A stretch of DNA of 64,000 bases from Mangifera indica (GCF_011075055.1 NC_058146.1:11457820-11521819); one strand, 5' to 3'. Positions 1 through 13,900 are shown, counted from the stretch's first letter. Made by a program: numbers and translations. The notes: generated by a model from the letters alone, not told the origin.

Positions 1-953
1 GCAAGTATAATTCTACAACATCCTATAAGTGTTTTGCATGTTTAATGATTGTTATATTTAAAACAAGTATCCTACCTGGGCTTTTTATGATTGTTTTCGT
101 TTTTTAAGTTTTAAATTCTACTTCATTATTGGTTATCGATGCCCTGAAAACCCTACGCCAATATCTATCGAAGTTGAGATATAAAAGTGTGTCTATCTCA
201 GTGACTCCTCAATATAAACTGATAAACACTAATAACCAACGCGAATCAAGCTAAAACCTAATCCTATTATGGTCATAGATTCAAGTAATCATAGATGTTA
301 TTCAGTATTTTCATACGAGATATTTTTTCTTGTGCTCAAAAGTGATAAATTCTTTATCAATCAACCATAGCCTCTATGTATATTATGATATGGTCAATCA
401 CTACCTTTATGGTTACCTCGTTACGTTAACATGATGGATAACATTAAACCATACCAATTCTTACACGAGACAATCTAGTGATCTCAAGTCAATAGATCAC
501 ATACACTTATGGTGTTCAAAGGATTTATTCTATAGATACTATAACAACTATCAATATGAATATCCTTTAATCGAGTCAATCTAGTGAACATATTTATCAC
601 GTGCACCCATGTATTACACCAAGTTGTCTATGAATAGTTTAAACATGAGAACTTTTGCCACTTTTCAAAAAGATCACTCAACACTATGGTAATCTCATCA
701 TCATTACATATGCTCTTGTTTATTGTAATATCTAGATTATAGACATTTTTAAAATGATCACTTAATGTATGTATAAGATTCTCATGATCAGTTATTTGAT
801 TCTCTTATCATAATTTTACATTCTAAGGACATGTTATTCGTAAAATCATAATTAATTAACTGTTATATAAATTCAATAATAATAAATCCCTTTTATTAAT
901 GATTAATATAAAATTACAATTCACAAATATCGAACACGATTGGCTTTAAAACA
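1..953 (-). repeat. Copia LTR remnant, 3' LTR of a minus-strand element, cut by window edge
   Basis: About 950 bases align by eye, block after block, with 60250-61485 and, reverse-complemented, with 35539-36959, so this is a third copy of one long terminal repeat family. Shared blocks include the stretch around 395-700. The LTR ends with CA at 953. The sequence just inside (954-980) is a purine-rich tract on the minus strand, as expected for a polypurine tract beside a 3' LTR. No gene is seen. The left end lies outside the window. Confidence 0.75.
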
Positions 954-1085
954 CCTACCCTAATAAGCGCCCACTTGCACTATAGCCAATTGGTTATATA
1001 TCTAATGTTGTATCCAAATATCATGTTTCTGTTACAATAAAGGTTTTGTCAATGTGTCAACCAAATATTCATCTTTGTCAAAAGA
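954..1085 (-). mobile_element. Copia internal fragment next to the LTR
   Basis: These ~130 bases match 61486-61620, which is the internal 3' end of the same copia family (after the polypurine tract). Homology stops at about 1085, where Mutator transposase remnants begin, so the copia copy is truncated or was inserted at this point. Confidence 0.6.
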
Positions 1086-1890
1086 GGTTTCGTTTTTTAA
1101 CCAACATCGAAGAGTCATTCAATGCACTTGTCAAACATGCATGAAGTTTGCCCATCACAATGTTGGCTAAGTTCATTCAGGGCACCTTGCAACGATGGTT
1201 TTTCAAGAGGAGAAATCATACAAGTATGTATAATTTTAATACTAATTGTTTAATTGACCATACTTTTTTACACTTACGCTTATTTACAAACGGATGTCTT
1301 AATACTTTTTAAAATTATAGATAAATGCACCCACCAGGTTACATAATGGATAAAGGAAAAGTTTGGTTGTCATGTGTTAAAGTCTGCGAAATTGAAGGTG
1401 TGTCCAATTATAAATATTCGGTATCAAGTTATAGGTTGTGGCAAATATATCAGCATTATGGACTTTCATGAGCAGGCACATACGTGAATAATGTTTCACC
1501 TTTCATATATTCCATGCAAGTATGTTGTTGTTGCAAGACATATAAGACTCACCAATGTTTATCTACGAGTTTATCCTTTCTACAACATCGAATTGTATCG
1601 TGTAGTGTATATGAAAACTGTCAATCCACTTGGAGATCAATTAGAATGGTTACATGGAAAGGAGAAAAGAGTTATCCTGCCACCCTTTATCGATCATTAC
1701 TAACTAGATTGTCTTTCAAAAAAGAAACAAAATCCTTCGCAAGGTGAAATCGTTATACCAAAGCTTTGCAGTCAATGTAATCAACCTGTGCGTGTACAAA
1801 CAAAGTGCAAAATCCCAACACTAGTGTCAAGCTTCGTTCCATCAGGTTCATCAACAAGAGATAAAGGTAAAAAATCTTTACAATTTTGAC
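1086..1890 (+). pseudogene. Mutator-like (MURA) transposase C-terminal remnant with SWIM-finger region
   Basis: Fragments in shifting plus-strand frames resemble the C-terminus of plant MULE transposases. Around 1100-1215 is an ESFNALVKHA..PITMLAKFI-like segment, part of the catalytic region before the zinc finger. Around 1491-1700 is IPCKYVVVAR followed by VYPFYNIELYR and NPLGDQ.EWL, which fits the SWIM zinc-finger tail (usually IPCSHVIAAC...YS...Y...NPIG..EW). The usual His is replaced by Tyr, and stops and frameshifts separate the pieces. It faces the Ulp1-like gene at 2230-6296 convergently, the arrangement known in plant Ulp1-carrying MULEs. Non-functional. The upstream two thirds of the transposase are missing. 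Confidence 0.7.
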
Positions 1891-2229
1891 CTTCTATTTA
1901 GTATTATTTATGTTTAACTTATTAATGTACTTGTTAAAATGAGATATAATCCCTAAAATATTATGTTAGTATTATTTATTTATGTTTCATACATCCCTTA
2001 ATTTTTATTTATCAGTTATTACTTTTCATGCATTACTTGAGTTTTGATTCATACTTATCGGGTAAATTATTATTAATAACACCACAACATAAATATTACA
2101 ATAAAACATATAAAACATGAAATTATATGCGTAACCAATAAATATTGTAAATAAAATATATACATAACAAATAAAATCATAAATAAACATATGCATAACC
2201 AATATACAAAGTCATAACCACATGTATAA
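1891..2229. other. AT-rich gap between convergent Mutator genes
   Basis: About 340 bases of AT-rich sequence with no coding or structural signal that I can recognise. It separates the transposase remnant from the 3' end of the Ulp1-like pseudogene. Confidence 0.5.
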
Positions 2230-5200
2230 TACGCAATCTATTCGATGCAATGGAAATATAACTCTTTCGTCAAACGCCTATGCATGGATATGTTGGACTT
2301 GTGAGGGAAATTTAAACTCCGCCCAAGCATCATATACTCTACGAAGCGTAACATAAATACATCACCATTGTTGGAGCTAGCGTCCTGCTGGGGGACATCC
2401 TCTTTTTAACACACTACTAAGTCATCATTCCATGGTGTCCTTTGTGCGGTGGACTAAAAACTCGTGGCCTACAATAATGTCGATATGCAGTTGGTATACA
2501 GTCACATTTAACACACAAGCCCATTGAGGGTTCTTGTAAAACTCTTCTGCAAGTCGTATACTATGATCATCCACGATCACAACTCAAGGACCTCGATAAC
2601 CCAGTGAACATAGTCAAAATTTACAAGTATGAAAACTTGCAAATACCGAAAAATTATAATAAAGACATTTTAAATATATAAATAAATAATGATATCCTGC
2701 ACGTATATACAATGTCTAATCAATAATGGTTTGTAAAATAATCCCAATGTATAATCTACCTCCACCATCTTCGTAAAATGCTCAAACCACACATACTGAC
2801 CCGACAAGGTGACATGCCACCTGTCATAGTTGCCAATGAACCCTACAAAGAATGTGTGCTCTTGTCAAATTCTGTTAGACCATGACCTACTGCTCGTATT
2901 GGTGCCAACACAGAAGTATCATCAACGAATCTACATGCCAATTGTCGACATGAAAGCAACAATGGTTATGTTTACATAAATAAATAAAACATTTAAACTA
3001 TGTTACTATATAAAGTCCACTTACATCATTGGTCAGCCACTAGTGCAACTCTACAACCATGCTCTAGAAAGCTGTTTTGGACTTTGCTCTGATAGCATAT
3101 ACCTTCTACCCATTAGATCCTTGAGTTGTCTCATACCACTTTTGGAATGTTTTTTCATGCTTAGTGACCTTTAGCTAGAACTACATGAATCAATCGTTTG
3201 ACCATTGGTTTCAATGAGTTTGTGCACAGGATGTGAACAAATGGACTTTTTTTGTGACTCAACTATGAGCGGTTTGCATGAACCGTTCAAATAAAGATAT
3301 TTATAAATAAATAATTAATCTTACTTAACACACACGATGGAATTGGTAATTTTACCCTATGCATGTAATGAGGTGGAGGTTTAGCTACGCTGTCAAGTCA
3401 ACCATCTGTAGCCCCTGGAAACATAATGTTTATTAATAACATTTGATTGTAAAAATTGGCCAACATATATAAATATGAACATTTATTTATGTATACACCT
3501 CATTAAGAGCTTTTTGTGATAGGACATCGACCACATCGTCCTCTTGAGAGGCAATGTCAATCATCTTTCTACTAGTGCTAGGGAGAAAGTCTGTAATGAG
3601 GAACACACATTCATCCTAAAAAGACAACAAAAAAATTATATTAATCCCACAGTTAGATTAAACTATATTCGACCATCTTAAAACCACAAATTATCAATCT
3701 CCACAATCGGGTATGGTTTACATGAAGAATTGTCAACCAATGATTCCTCATGCCCAGTATTTTGTATAAATATTAATAATAAATTGTTTAATAACACTTC
3801 ATATAAGATGTCGTAACGTCATCACGAATAGACTGTAACAAGATATACACATCAGTCTAACGAGTAAATAAAATGTAAATAATGAAAAAATAAAATATCT
3901 ATAGCTTGTTAACCTAATCGATAGTATCTAGCCAGATACAGATCAATGTGTGCTCCACATGACTCATCCTAACATCAAATTGAGTCACCCCAATGTCCAC
4001 ATGATCCTTCAGATGAGACAACTAGTCTTGCAAACAATACATCTCGTCTTATAGAAGATTGCCCTATCGTGTCAATGCAACATCAAAGGGTGACATAATT
4101 GTAGAGGGCACAATCGGGGATGTGGTCATTGGGGGTACACCCGAGACATCGACAATAATAGGGGGTACACTCAGAGAGGCAAGTGATATGCTTTCAATTT
4201 TGGGGACAATACTTGAATGTTGACAGATAGGACAACAAGAGAAGGTACATCGCGAGGATGCCAAGGAAGAAGACTATGAAAATGACATTCTCATGGACTC
4301 AATGACGTTGGCATACCATTTTATAGGCTTCTCAATGTTTGTAGGCATGATTGGGAAATTAACATCATCATGCTCATTAAAATATATTAATAAGAATTTT
4401 TTGTGAGTTAATTACTAAATTAATTAAGCAATCAATTAATCAATAAAGAATTACTAGTCGCATTATTATTGAATATTTGTTCCATATGACTTCATCTCGG
4501 GATTTATCTCGTCCGCTACCAAAACATGCATGGATGCACATTATAATCAAAATACTCCACCCAGGCAACTAATATGTCTAGCATTTCGTATATCAAAAAC
4601 TACAATATCAACATTAATGTTTAAATTACACAAATTACCATTGTAGTGATTTTTTTTTTTGTAATCAAAAAAATTATTCACAATGACACACTTACTTGGA
4701 ATGCAAACGAGAACCCGTAGATTTCACACTTCTCAATATCTTCCGACGTACCGGAGCATAATCTCTCAATGGAATGGCACATGGAACGGAAGTTTATCTC
4801 TCATACCCATACACCCCACAGGTAAAAATTGAATATGTCTAAATGATTCACCAACTAAAGATACTCTAAAGATATCTATTTCCATTTGTCATTCTCCAGT
4901 GACACTTTATGAAGACAATACAATAGCATTGATTTAATGGCATCGATATCATCCCTCTATGGCCTTGCTAAAAATACTACCTACACATCTGTGTATTTCA
5001 CATTTTCATGTCCCCTGAAATAGGTGTCATGTATCCTATGTCCAACACCCCATGGAAGAAATGTGAAGGCCCGTAATAAGTGTAAACTCGAATAGGTTTG
5101 ACCCTCACATCAACCTAATTAACTCGAAACCATAATTTATTTCTCGCATCACCCATTAGTATCTGTGTTAATATGGAGAAGTGTACAAACACTTTACTAA

Positions 5201-5439
5201 ATCTTGTGTCTGCGAGATGTAGAAAGTGCCGAAAACACGTTTGGACGAACAACCTTAATTGCTCATTTTTTAATGTCAATTTGATCTGAACATAGGATTT
5301 CCCAACACACGCAATGCAACCTATTACCAAAAGTGTTGCTCAAATCTCAATAGGCCCTTTAAGTCCTCACATTTTTTTTTTTTTTTGTGAACTTTCTTGT
5401 AAAAAAATTTATTATCACAACAAATTTAATAAGAATTTC

Positions 5440-5710
5440 ATAAATACAGACATAAAATTTCAAATCTTCATGTTAAAATATTTTAATATGAAATAACTGA
5501 AAAAAACTACCCTAAAATTCAAAAACTATATGTCCAAAAACCATATAATGGAAAAAACAAATCGAAAATTCAAAAATTATGTCTAAAAATCCTATAATAG
5601 AAAAAATAGACCTCAAATTTGAAAACTATATATCTAAAAATAAAGAAACACACTTGAAATTCAAAATCTACACATTAAAAAAAACCCTAGAATGGAAAAA
5701 AAAATCAATT
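5440..5710 (-). repeat. Decayed short tandem array in intron 1 of the old Ulp1-MULE
   Basis: Four or so diverged units of roughly 60-65 bases, each with a core like AAATTCAAAAACTATATGTC followed by an AACCCTATAATGG-like block. The core resembles the reverse complement of the 119-bp unit at 21235-23110 and lies in the same place relative to the DUF1985 exon and exon 1. Confidence 0.5.
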
Positions 5711-5853
5711 TGTCTTCTTACCTTAACTCGTGATTTCATAGGTTGATATTGTCTAAAAAATCACAATTTCCCTTTCCCCTAGGCTCTCACAAGAGCTCAT
5801 TATTTAAAAAATGACAAATACCCTCTCCTTGAGATTGGCGTTCAACCTCAGGT

Positions 5854-5874
5854 CCCCCCCCCCCCCCCCCCCCC
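5854..5874. repeat. Homopolymer of 21 C
   Basis: An uninterrupted run of 21 cytosines in otherwise AT-rich DNA. It could be real or could mark a sequencing or assembly length error. Confidence 0.95.
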
Positions 5875-5899
5875 TAGATCAACATTTAGCCTTAGGAGA

Positions 5900-5937
5900 A
5901 AATTATCCACCTCGAGGAATTACGAGGTGGATAATTT
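5900..5937. repeat. Perfect 15-bp inverted repeat, 8-base loop
   Basis: The left arm is 5900-5914 and the right arm 5923-5937. The arms (AAATTATCCACCTCG and its reverse complement) pair without mismatch. They lie inside the old Ulp1-MULE, 26 bases from the poly-C run. Confidence 0.9.
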
Positions 5938-6419
5938 AAAAAAAAATACATGCTATTTCCCTCGTCCTACAAGGTCCCCCAAGATGTCATTGTTTAAAAT
6001 TTGGTAAAGTGCCCCCTCCCCCAAGATTACCCGAGGGGGAGCACTGACCCTCTCATAACCTAATTTTTTGACCAAAATTGTATTTTTCAACTCCCATTTC
6101 AACAACAAACACATACTCTAACACAAAATCCTTTAACTAATTCATAAAAAAAAAATAAGAATCGACCCACAAAATCAATTGTTCAAAACCAAGAACCTTA
6201 ACTAATAACAACCAAAATCTTTATCCAATTAGTAAAATCTCAATACTAAAATAATTAAAATATGAAAAAAAATGATATACTAGCCTCTTTTCTCATTTTC
6301 GTTGACGAAAATCTATAAAAATTGCTAGAGAAACATTAAAATCATCAATCTTGTGTCACCTCGAGAGTTTTCAAAAAATGTCAAAAGTGACTTCATGAAA
6401 AATAGCATAGGAAATTTGT

Positions 6420-6534
6420 TTTGGCTTTATTTATATATAAAGTTATTTCAGTCATTTCACAATTATGGGGTATTTTCACCCGATATTAACAGGGTTGGAT
6501 ATTTTTGTATTTAGAGCATTTAATTTAATTTCCC
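6420..6534. repeat. Right terminal region of the old Ulp1-MULE
   Basis: This segment runs through ATATATAAAG, a GGGTATTTT block and ends TTTAATTTCCC. It matches in order the last ~110 bases of the intact element ending at 29369 (..TATATATAGGGG.. to ..AATTTCCC). I place the element end at 6534. No matching left terminus was found, so the copy is truncated on the left. Confidence 0.55.
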
Positions 6535-6585
6535 TATTAACTAATGCTTTGGAAAGTACTTCATTTGTAAATTGCTTTTTTTAAT

Positions 6586-7357
6586 GGCCAAAGGACTTAT
6601 TCCAACCCAAATTATGCGTTTTTCCCAAATTTTCACCGTTTAACTTTTAAAAACTCATTTAGTCACTCAGAGAGACAATTAAAGTTAACGAAATCCTAAC
6701 CCCTTAAAATTTTATCTCTTTTTTTCCCTATAAACCCTAAAAATTAACTATTTCCCCCTCAAGCTAAGTTTTAAAAAACAACATTTTTCCCCCAAGTTTA
6801 GTTTTCAATTCCCAGTAAAATCTCCAACACTATCATCAACAATCTCTCCCTTCCAACGCTTCCTCTTCCTCCAACGGTGTCTCTTTCAACATTTCTCCCT
6901 CTTTTGACAAACTATTTAAGCCAGAAAGATAAAACTTCGTCAAAAAGATAAAACTCTTCGTCTTTCCTAATAAAGATGAGAAATCTCATCTTCGTTTGAA
7001 AAGACAAAACTCTTTATCTTTCTAATTTAAATAACCAATTAGAAGAAAGACAAATTCTGAGAGAAAAACCACTAAAGGGAGATGAAACATCAAAAGGAAG
7101 ACACTATCAATGATGACGTCGAAGATATCACCAAAAATTAAAAACCAAACCCTAAAGGAAAAATTGTTATGTTTTAAAGTTTAGAGAGATAAAAGAGTTA
7201 AAATTTTAATTTATTTTTAATATTATAGGTAAAATAAAAATTTTACTCTTAAAACTAACAAACTTAACTGTCTATGAATGGATAAATAAGTTTTTCTAAA
7301 TTAAACGGTGCAATCTGACAAACACGCATACTTTCGGTGGGAAAATTTCCTCTCGCC
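6586..7357. mobile_element. Foldback MITE (GGCC-ended, Mutator-type), copy 1
   Basis: A 772-bp non-coding element with long inverted arms. The left end begins GGCCAAAGGACTTATT and the right end reads as its diverged reverse complement. The arms contain CCC(C)TAAACTTTAAAA-type blocks shared with the copies at 27105-27937 and 59328-60179. Near the centre (6910-7030) are mirrored AAACTCTTCGTC/GAC..AGAG blocks. It is flanked by a 9-bp near-duplication (TTTTTTAAT at 6577-6585, TTTTTGAAT at 7358-7366, 8 of 9 matching). A 9-bp target duplication points to Mutator-type transposition. Confidence 0.75.
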
Positions 7358-7366
7358 TTTTTGAAT

Positions 7367-7992
7367 TCACTGTTTTTGCACACCGCTACTTAGTGTGTTG
7401 GAAACCACAATTTTACAATATAGACCCCGTACAGGAATTCAGAGCTCCTAACAATGAATATAAAAATACAATGCAATTATTCCCACGGCTACAAAAATCT
7501 CCCAAGAATTTTTGAAATAGGATTATGACCCCAATCACAAATGTCTACTCTTGGAGTTGAAAGTTGAAACCGTTGCCGCTTTATTCTACATCTTATTTTT
7601 AACATTTCTCAATTACTCTAATTTTGACACCATTGAGACTGATACGGGGAAAAATAAAAGAAAAAAAAGGTTTGCAGGCAAAAATACAAATTTACTAAAA
7701 TACCCATGTACAACACCAATACACAATGCCCTAGACTACACCCTCACATCACATCTCCACCCACCAAGGAAAAAAAATTTAAATAAAATCCAACTCATTA
7801 AATAAAAACACACCATGACCATACCTTATACATCTCATCTCTCAACTCATATAAATAAAGCCAATTATTCAATTGACCACTCACATTTTCACTCCCACAC
7901 CTCCTCTAACCCAAAATTAAATAATCTCAAATTCATTCTTCCATCAAATATAAAACTATACAAAACTAATTCCTTTGATTGGACAGGAAATT
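7367..7992 (-). other. 3' flank and probable 3' UTR of the AGD3-like gene
   Basis: AT-rich sequence downstream of the stop codon at 7993-7995. No coding signal is convincing. The poly(A) site cannot be fixed from sequence alone. Confidence 0.5.
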
Positions 7993-10900
7993 TTACACGT
8001 TCCAATCTGATAACACTGCAAGCACATCGGTGTCCTTGAAGTTTGACTCTACAGCAAGATCAAGTGGACTCTTACCTTTCCCATTAACAGCCCGTGGATC
8101 AGCACCTCTGATAAGTAAAAATTTCTATCATCATTTTTTGAGGTAATAGCTAAATATCATCCACACTCTCTTCCCTCGGTGATTACCATGGGGCAAATAT
8201 AATATTCAGATGATAATATACTCAGATTCTGACAAGCTAAAAAACAAGGATTCTAAAGTTTACCTCATAAGAAGCAGTCTAGCAAATTGGGGTCTGCCTC
8301 GGAGTATACAACGGTGCAGTGGCACTTGACCTCTTGAATCAGTTGCATTACTATTTGCACCATACTGTAATAAGAGTTCTAGCATGCCAATGTCTGCAGT
8401 TTCACAAGCTAGATGGAGCAGGGTGCAACCATCTAGATCATCTATGGTTTGACCTTCACTTGTACTGCCCAAATTCACTGAGCCTGACAAAGATCTGTCT
8501 GATGAAGTCCCTGTTAAGCATCTGAAGCTGTGTTCAAGGCTTGTCTGCTCGTTCAGTAGCATTGCCTTGGCAAGCGTTAAGGAAGGATTGCATGACCCCT
8601 CATACACAGAATTCACATCTGCTTCACTATTAACTATGTGACGGTATACAGCTTTCTTATCATTAGCACGAACACCCTCCCAGATCTGTTGTGCCACACT
8701 GTGGGAATAGTGATTGTCTTTTGGTTTGTGAACAAAAAGCTTTTCCGCATACTGCAAAGTAAAAAAGAGTTTCTGAACTTAAATAATTAGCAGGTTGCAT
8801 ATATTAAAAAGATCAATTACAAGAAGAAAAATTAGGATGTTCAACTACTAAAAATGCAATTCTGAGGCCTGTTTATCAGAGTTTGAAAAAAACAGAAAAA
8901 TTATAGAATTGGGTTGCCAGACTTCAGTTTCTTATTATCACCCAGAAAACCACAACTTTTTTTTTTTTAATATAATCCTTATATGACACATTGTATTAAG
9001 TATAATTTGAGCAGCCAAAGATGCACATATATTTGTCTGTATATAATTTTGGCATCAATAATCAAATTAAATTCATTGAACCATCATTTAGCATCAAACA
9101 GAGATCATTTTCTGACTGAGCACACCATCTACAAGCATGACCAGTATGACAAGATTTTTTCTCAGAAGCAACAAAAAGAGCATCATGACTGTTTCCCAGA
9201 AGTAGAAATGGAATTTCAGTATCACATTCTAAACAGGTAAGTAAACATTTTCTGACAAAATGTTGCTTGTCATAGGAACTATTGTTCAAGTACCAATGAG
9301 ATGTCTCACAAGGCAAATTAAGTGCAAATCAAACTATTGCTTATATTCTTAATTAAAGAGTGACATCAAGAGAAACTCAAAATTGTGAACGACTGACATG
9401 CCAACCATAAAGGAAAAAGACTCTGTTGGTCAACAATAATGCAAAAATGTGAATTAAAAACATATAAAACAACAGATGATGCATATTCTATAGGTTATCT
9501 ATAAAAATATGCATGCAAGGAATTCAATTATAAAGGCCAAAGTAAATGTTAATCTTTTACACCATTCAGTCCACAAATAATGAAAGAAGTGCATTAGCTA
9601 AAAAACACAAACAAGTGCACATGATGCAATTTCTTAGATTTATCTATATGCATAAGCATGGAAACAATTTCACTGCAGAGATCAATGTAGATGCTAATAT
9701 GTTACACCTTGGCATGAATGAACTTCTCCTTCACTGATATAGAATCAGAGGCACTAGGTTTGCCCAAAATAAGTAATTGCGGTTTATCAGACTTGTATGA
9801 GCTTCAGCAACAAGAAGGTGATGTTAGTGACACCAACTTAAGATTGCAGCATATGAAAAAGAATCTAAATTCAACCATTAAGAGGATTCTTTACCTTGTG
9901 GGGTTAAGATCAACATGGAATGCATTTCTTGATTGCAATAATTCCTCCCAGACTGAGTTTGCAAAGGCATTGCCCAGAGACTGAAATAAACATATAACTG
10001 ATGGCTCCCACACTTTCACATCAAGGGTCAGCGATCTAACCTGCAACATAGGCCAATTGCAAAGGCAACAGCTTTATGGAAGTGGAAGCAACACTAATAT
10101 CTACATTGAACCTTTTCAAGCACATTTTAAGTACTGTCAATCAAAAGAATTAATAACTCACTTCCACAAAACAACAGCCTGAATATTCTCTATTGTCAGT
10201 GTACTTGTAATAAAATTGATATTGATCAGAACCTTTAATCGTTTCTGCAATTTTATGGCATTTAAGCCATCAAACATTTATTGGAAACATGTAAAAAGGT
10301 CAGGCAACAGAATAGATTTTACCTTTGATATGTGTACACCAAGATTTCGGTGAACACCAGAGCATTCAATACAAACAAGAACACCAAGATTCAAAGAAGC
10401 CCAATCAGGTTCTGAGGCACCACAATCAGCACATTTATCATTTCCACACACTCTTCGCAACACATCAATTGGTTTCTCACTCTTTACACAAGAACGCTGA
10501 TGTAGTGAACCCCTTGAATGTCGTTCATGATGTGTAGTTGCAAGGTTCCTCTCAGAAGTATATTCTTCAATAGCAGCATGATCAAGGTCAGAACTTTCAA
10601 ATGAACTACTCTCACTGCCAGAACGGTGATGGCCACTTCCCATGGGACTAGTGGGCAGACACTGACATATTAAACTACAATCATCAGATTGATTTTGAAA
10701 AACGATGGCCACCAATCAAGCAAAGCTTTTTAATAATTACCCTCTCAGGAGTCTGAGAACTAAGTAATGAAGCAATAACCCCAGTAATCTTTTCAATCCA
10801 GTCCATCTGATCCAGTGCACTCTCTGCCTGCACTGACAAGCACAAATAAACATTATTGAGGACCCATTGCCAACCAATCAATCCTACACCATCCCACCAG

Positions 10901-13900
10901 TTTTGGCAGAATAATGTAGGGGCTCAAACTCACAAGTGAGCTACAACTCAAGTTATACCTGCAAAGTGTAGTTCTTGGTTGGTGAAATGATCCTGAAACA
11001 GAACCTAAGATCTGATTGATCAGTATCAACTTTGATCGTTGAGGTAAGAAGGTTCACTGTGTGATGAGCGACAGATTTCTCATCATGTAATCCACCATGA
11101 TGATGAGAAGAAAGCCATCGACTCAGCAATCCAGATCCAAGCTCAGAACTATTCCTCTGACCAGCAAGTTGACTGCCAGAACCCTGTAAAGACAGATGAT
11201 AGAAAAAAGTATGTAGTGAACTTCAAATCTTGTCTTAAATAATTTTTAGGAATAAATTACTTACAGATGATTTGGTGCACTGCTTGCGATAGTAATACAA
11301 CATTCCTCGGCTATCAAGAACAAAAAATCTTCTTTTCCAATCTCCTCTCAAGTTTGAGGACCGCTTTGACAGATAACCTTGTCGGATAGTTTGAACCTGA
11401 AAGATTATGTAATTTGAAAAGAAGAAAGACAATTAGGAAGACAAAGAAATATCCCAATAATAGAATAAAAAGGTAAAAAGCAACTTAAAAACCTTTCCCT
11501 TCGCAGCAGATTGCATAACTGCCTCTATCATTTTATGTGAACTTCTACCAATGGCTTGTATACCATCTCCATTAGGAGATCCATTAGAACCATTGGAAGA
11601 CCACCTACTCTCTCGGTCAATCTGCCTTTTGAATTCTTGCATCCTTTCATTAAGAGCTGCCTGCTCATAATTGGACCTTTCTCTTGACTGCTGAGCATAA
11701 GTCAACACCTGCAAACAAATGATAGGCCCACTATTTCAAGAACTCCCATGACATGCAAATAATATTTATATCAGAAATGCACAGATCCCCAACTCCTCAG
11801 CTTTACTTATTATGCCCTATCCGCACTATACGGAGAGCCATTCTACTGCATAAGATATTAAAGTGAACTCAATCAATTCTTTTTCCCTTTTCCTCTACAA
11901 ATAAACTCACACATCCAAGAAAACAAATTTGTGACTTCATCCAACTATGCCTAGGGAATACAAACCTGATTTATATATGGCTCCATCTGATGCAATAACT
12001 CGTATCCCTACATGGAATTTAAAAAGAATCAGAAAAGCCTTCCTATATGAAAGCATTCAAGAGGGTAGAAAAAGCATTAAAGAGAATAAATAAATTGTAT
12101 GACATACCTGTTTGAAGTATCGAAGATGCGCATCCATTGTTCCACTGACTGCTTCCAGAAATTCAAACCTCTTCTTTGCTTCAACATTAGAAAGGGCAGT
12201 CACCTGGGTAATACAGCAACCTATGATTACTGAAACCTTAAGTAATAATAACATAATCTGAAATTTAACATTAATTATATTAACAGCAAGAAATTGACTT
12301 ACTAGGCCAAATCGCTCTTGCTCAAATGTAGACCTTGCATGATGAAGCTCCTAAAAATCTCCAACAGATATTAGAATTATAAAGATGGTGGTCCCAATAC
12401 TATCACAAGAATATAACAAAAATGAGCAAAAACTTCTGTCTTAGCATTCCTATTACATAATACCTCCTCTAAAACAGTGGCAACATCAGTTTTTGTTCCT
12501 TTTCTCAGTGACAAAAACTTCTCACGCGCCTGCAGCATTAATAAAAATTCAGACTAAATAAACATAAGCAAACACAGCTCTGACACTAGAATCACATTGA
12601 TTCAAAACATCAACTTAAAGTTAAATCAAACAATATCAATTATATAAACAATCTTAACTATCAAGGTTCATCCAAACATAGACGCAGAATATCCAAAACC
12701 CAGTCAAATCATTAACAAAATAAGTGAACAACTTCTTGCTACCACAATATTGCATGCAATTCTTATTTCTTCATCAGCACTATGATTATAAGGAAAAGTA
12801 CAGAGAATTTAAAAATCAATAAATAGTAAGGAAAAACAATATTCAGGTTTCTCATAGTTTGTCACTAGGCTTTAAGAGTGACTCAGCTTAGTTTCTTATC
12901 AAGCATGAAATTAACCTCCTACACAAGCCATACAACAACTAAATAATCTATTTAGATTCCAATACAATACTTCATGTTGATATGAAAATGTGTATAAATA
13001 AAGTACACAAGATTAGAGGTATGGTCCTGTCCAAGGGGATCATGACCATGATGAACTAGATTAAAGGTTCAGCCTGCTGTTCGAGAGCTTACGTACACTG
13101 TTAATTATATAGAGAGATAACCTAGATCCAAGTACATTGAATTTAGACCTCTATTGACTTCCATTGTTGGCATTATCCCGTAAAGGTAGGAGATAATGAT
13201 GTATAACCCCGTAATGGGAGGAGATGGGAATGGCTGGTTGAGGAGATGATGAAAACTACCAAAATTTACTTTTCTCATTGCTTTTGGATGAAAAGCTTCT
13301 ATCTGCATTCTAGACTAATCTATGAGCAGATTTTTGGTTGGCTAATCGATTGATGCAGGTAGACACTTCTTTGGTGCAACTGCTATGCATTTTCATTAAG
13401 AATGAGAATGATCGTACAACAATTGCCCCCAGTTTCTAGAATGCAAGAAAGGCTTTAGAAATTTTAAGATCGCATTTCTACCCCCCATCCTTTTATGAGG
13501 AAGTCAACAAGGAGGAGCTCAAATTCTTAAGAACTTTCTTTTTTGTATTTTCTCCCAAGAACTTTTGTGAGCTTAGGTAGTGGAAACTTTGTTGAATTTT
13601 TTAGTCTGCAATCGAACCTAAGTGTTGAGTGGTCAAATTATACTTCATCGTTGACACGCAGTTGCTTGAAGCTACACATTTGTATGTTCACAACTAGCTA
13701 TTAGGGTGCGACCAAGGGCTAGTACAATGGGTTGTAGTTACCGCATCATGGGAGGACATGGCGGATGGTTCTTTTGTCTGCCATTTCTTGAAAAATCTTT
13801 GTCCATCCTCATCACTCTTCCTTTTCCCCTCTAACTCGTCCTCGCCTTAGGCAAAAGTCCTAGTATAAATTTCCTAGCCCGCATTCTATAGTGAGACTAA

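Larger units (their letters stand above)
2230..6296 (-). pseudogene. Degenerate DUF1985-Ulp1 (C48) protease gene of an old Mutator-like element
   Basis: A decayed paralogue of the gene at 23260-29098, same orientation. Its 3' end (2235-2430) reads as a C48 protease tail on the minus strand: a Q..SSNNGDVFMLRF segment and then an RSLNFPHKS-like tail ending in HCIE. The active-site Cys (DCG in the family) is replaced by Gly, so the protease is dead whatever else is broken. At 5115-5330 is a DUF1985 segment (EQLRLFVQTCFRHFLHLADTRFS), matching the start of exon 2 in the younger copy. A likely first exon (Met-Arg-Lys-Glu) starts at 6296; its donor has changed from GT to GC. The middle (2500-5000) shows only scattered homology. 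Family knowledge: these capsid-less C48 genes travel in plant MULEs; their cellular substrate is not established. Confidence 0.75.

Noticed and set aside
7551..8039. Two short plus-strand frames of 84 and 74 codons
   Set aside because: They overlap the AGD3 3' flank and last exon on the other strand and have no similarity to known proteins.
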